Source: Sinohyriopsis cumingii
Lineage: Eukaryota; Mollusca; Bivalvia; Unionida; Unionidae
Length of the DNA stretch: 64,000 bases
NCBI GenBank assembly: GCA_028554795.2
Contig: CM068830.1
Coordinates: 113,234,214 to 113,298,213 of the forward strand
Reading direction: 5' to 3'
Part shown: positions 62,376-64,000 of the stretch, one piece after another
Numbering within the stretch: position 1 is the first letter of the stretch
How the letters are laid out: every line of letters begins with the position of its first letter
The notes under the pieces: model-generated
The model's input: only the letters and a program-made list of their open reading frames with translations
Database searches by the model: none
Told to the model about the DNA's origin: nothing
Made by a program: the position numbers and the translations under genes

Positions 62376-63339
62376 ATGGAATCGATTTATTATTCACCAA
62401 GAGGATACTGGAGAGGCAAAGCAGCAATTGGTAAACTTGCTGATGCAGCAGCGGTTAAACATTCTACTGCTAAAACGTGGTTATCCAAACAAGCAATATG
62501 GCAAATTTATCTACCACCACCGAAACAAATTCAGTACGCGTATTTCGATGTCAGTGTTCCTAATGAAGTTCATCAAGCTGATATTCTGTTTTTACCGCAT
62601 GATACTGTGCGTAGAAAAACATACAAATACGCGTTAACCGTAGTTGATGTTGCAAGTAGATATAAAGAAGCAGAGAAGCTATCAGCGAAAACATCATCTG
62701 AAGTAGCCGATGCGTTTGAACGAATTTATCAACGAGGACTCGGACCACATGGTGCGATGGTAACAGCTACTACAGGTTGATCCTGGTAAGGAATGTCTTG
62801 GTCCAGTATCATAATTGATGAAACAACATAATACCAAAATACGACGAGGTCATACTGCAATTCATCGTGATCAGGCAATTGTTGAGCGATTTAATCGAAC
62901 ACTCGCTGAGCGGTTATTTGGATATCAATACGCGAGGGAATTTATTCAGGATAAAAGATCTCGTGAATGGGTTGCAAGATTACCAAGCGTGATAGCTGCA
63001 TTAAATAATGAGATCACACGAACAACCAACATAAAACCCATTAATGCAATTACAAATTAAAATATACCAACACATCGAAAAGATGTTGAAAAACATAAAA
63101 TATTGGGTGATGTTACAGTTAGATATTTATATGAGCCTGGTGAACTTGAAGGTGGTAAAGCGAGAGCGACTGATCCTATTTGGAGTGTTACCACACACAA
63201 AATATCCACCGTGACAAGATCCTCAGGTAGACCTGCAATCTACAGATTAGATTCGGCTGCTCCTCAACGTGAATTTGTACGTGAACAACTACAAATAATC
63301 CCCGAGGATACACAACTACCGCCAAAATCACTTCAGTGA
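62376..63339 (+). pseudogene. Element D integrase (DDE), broken
   Basis: An N-terminal helix-turn-helix-like part (YYSPRGYWRGKAAIGKLADA), a catalytic core with VPNEVHQADILFLPHD and YKYALTVVDVASRYKEAE, a QAIVERFNRTLAERLF block bearing the conserved Glu, and a C-terminal DNA-binding part are recognisable. The subfamily differs from the Polinton B integrase and lacks a visible chromodomain. It is broken, with a few breaks. Confidence 0.8.
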
Positions 63340-63349
63340 TTTCGATCAC

Positions 63350-63587
63350 TTAACTAGCACCCAAGGCGCTGGCGCCTCTGCGTCGATTACACTCGAGACA
63401 GGTCAACATGGTATTTTCTCGTGTATGACCGCGACTATTATCTTTTCTATCTACGGTAAATTGTCTTGAATCATTACTCGAATACCTCCACAGCATTAAG
63501 CAATTGCAACTTGTGCAATGATTATTCTGCTGCTGTTTTAACTCAATAATAAATTCAACATCTAGATCAAAGTCACGTTTTTTTATC
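63350..63587 (-). pseudogene. HNH-endonuclease-like domain of element D
   Basis: The minus strand reads HCTSCNCLMLW, then QFTVDRKDNSRGHTRENTML, then TCLECNRRRG: two CXXC pairs around an HNH-like core with the D-R-x-D-N...G-H-x-x-x-N pattern. It adjoins the helicase. An HNH domain beside an SF1 helicase is plausible in mobile elements; whether it is a separate protein cannot be told here. Fossil with element D. Confidence 0.6.
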
Positions 63588-64000
63588 AGATTGTTTGTAT
63601 CCGATTAATTTTTTTCTTATTATATCATCATCGATGGTGTTAAATTTATCAACGATTTCAGGAATTATAATTCTACGTAATAGAGATATTTTTCTGACCC
63701 TCGATACCGCTAAATAAACTAAATTTGACCACTCGATGCGATCGTCTACAATCCAGACTCGTGTATCAGAAATAGTTAATCCCTGAGACGAGTGGATCGT
63801 CATGGCGTATCCCAACACCCATGGAGATTTGTCAGCGCGTAATGCATCTTCGACCACACTGATATCAACGGCGACAATATCATTTAATACGAGATTCTGT
63901 TTTTCAGTCTGTCCTGGAATATCAACATTAATATTCTGTTTTCGTGTATCTGATTGTTTATAACACAACGGTATGAGTAATTCTGGATATTTTTCTTTAT
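63573..64000 (-). CDS. SF1 helicase (Pif1/RecD-like), C-terminal part, runs off the window
   Basis: Motifs LGYAMTIHSSQGLTISDTRV (motif V region) and LVYLAVSRVRKISLL (motif VI) mark the C-terminal RecA-like domain of an SF1B helicase. Reading stays open to base 64000, so the N-terminal part with Walker A lies outside. In such elements the helicase probably supports replication. Confidence 0.8.
   Translation of the reverse strand, partial: KEKYPELLIPLCYKQSDTRKQNINVDIPGQTEKQNLVLNDIVAVDISVVEDALRADKSPWVLGYAMTIHSSQGLTISDTRVWIVDDRIEWSNLVYLAVSRVRKISLLRRIIIPEIVDKFNTIDDDIIRKKLIGYKQSDKKT

Larger units (their letters stand above)
60790..64000. mobile_element. Polinton-like element D (different family, continues right)
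   Basis: Gene content is A32-like ATPase (minus), DUF5679/phospholipase A2-like protein (plus), a DDE integrase of another subfamily (plus), and HNH plus SF1 helicase (minus). Codon use is more AT-rich than in B. The integrase region looks broken, while the ATPase looks whole. The element runs off the right edge; neither end can be placed with confidence. Confidence 0.75.

Overview
The window looks like the genome of a lophotrochozoan invertebrate, most likely a bivalve mollusc. It is AT-rich, full of (TA)n, (GA)n and (CT)n microsatellites, and carries a degenerate copy of a SINE tail of a type I associate with bivalves, Ty3/gypsy elements, an I/Nimb-like LINE and several Polinton/Maverick elements. 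I found no host protein-coding gene, rRNA or tRNA gene that I can defend. The organism call is an inference from repeat content.

Layout. 1-3871 is the right arm of Polinton A, whose end lies inside the LTR of a decayed gypsy element (3872-6771). 6772-18871 is AT-rich DNA with microsatellites, minisatellites and two dispersed repeat families. 18872-21313 is a second decayed gypsy element. 21314-26131 is again non-coding, with tandem arrays and a SINE-like fragment. 26132-26985 is a lone Polinton terminal repeat, and 27620-30014 is the left arm of Polinton E. A 1040-bp solo LTR with an exact 5-bp target duplication follows (30015-31054). 31816-33639 and 53799-54359 are two parts of one LINE, split by Polinton B (33640-53798, 20,159 bp). 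Polinton B looks whole, with ~393-bp terminal inverted repeats and an exact 6-bp target duplication, TGTGAT. Polinton C (54360-~60639) begins inside the same LINE, in the opposite orientation. 60790-64000 is a different Polinton-like element (D) with its own ATPase, DUF5679/phospholipase A2-like protein, integrase, HNH domain and helicase.

Polinton B carries the usual virus-like core on the minus strand: adenain-like protease, major and minor capsid proteins, small basic core proteins, membrane proteins, integrase with chromodomain, FtsK/HerA-type packaging ATPase and a protein-primed family B DNA polymerase. It also carries accessory genes: a BIR (IAP-type) protein, two F-box-like paralogs, a double zinc-knuckle protein, a family of short coiled-coil proteins and a 76-aa basic protein.

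The most striking observation is that eleven accessory transcription units, across every Polinton copy of this family, end in what looks like a replication-dependent histone mRNA 3' end. Each has a 16-nt stem-loop (GGCCCTTTTCAGGGCC or close variant), usually followed by ACCCA-like sequence and a purine-rich U7-like downstream element. The stem-loop is also built into the terminal inverted repeats. Other units, such as the virion block and the zinc-knuckle gene, show AATAAA instead. The left-arm accessory genes share a repeated promoter element, and the right-arm genes share a divergent promoter with an ATF/CREB palindrome. Together this suggests accessory genes tied to host S phase, while the virion block uses ordinary polyadenylation.
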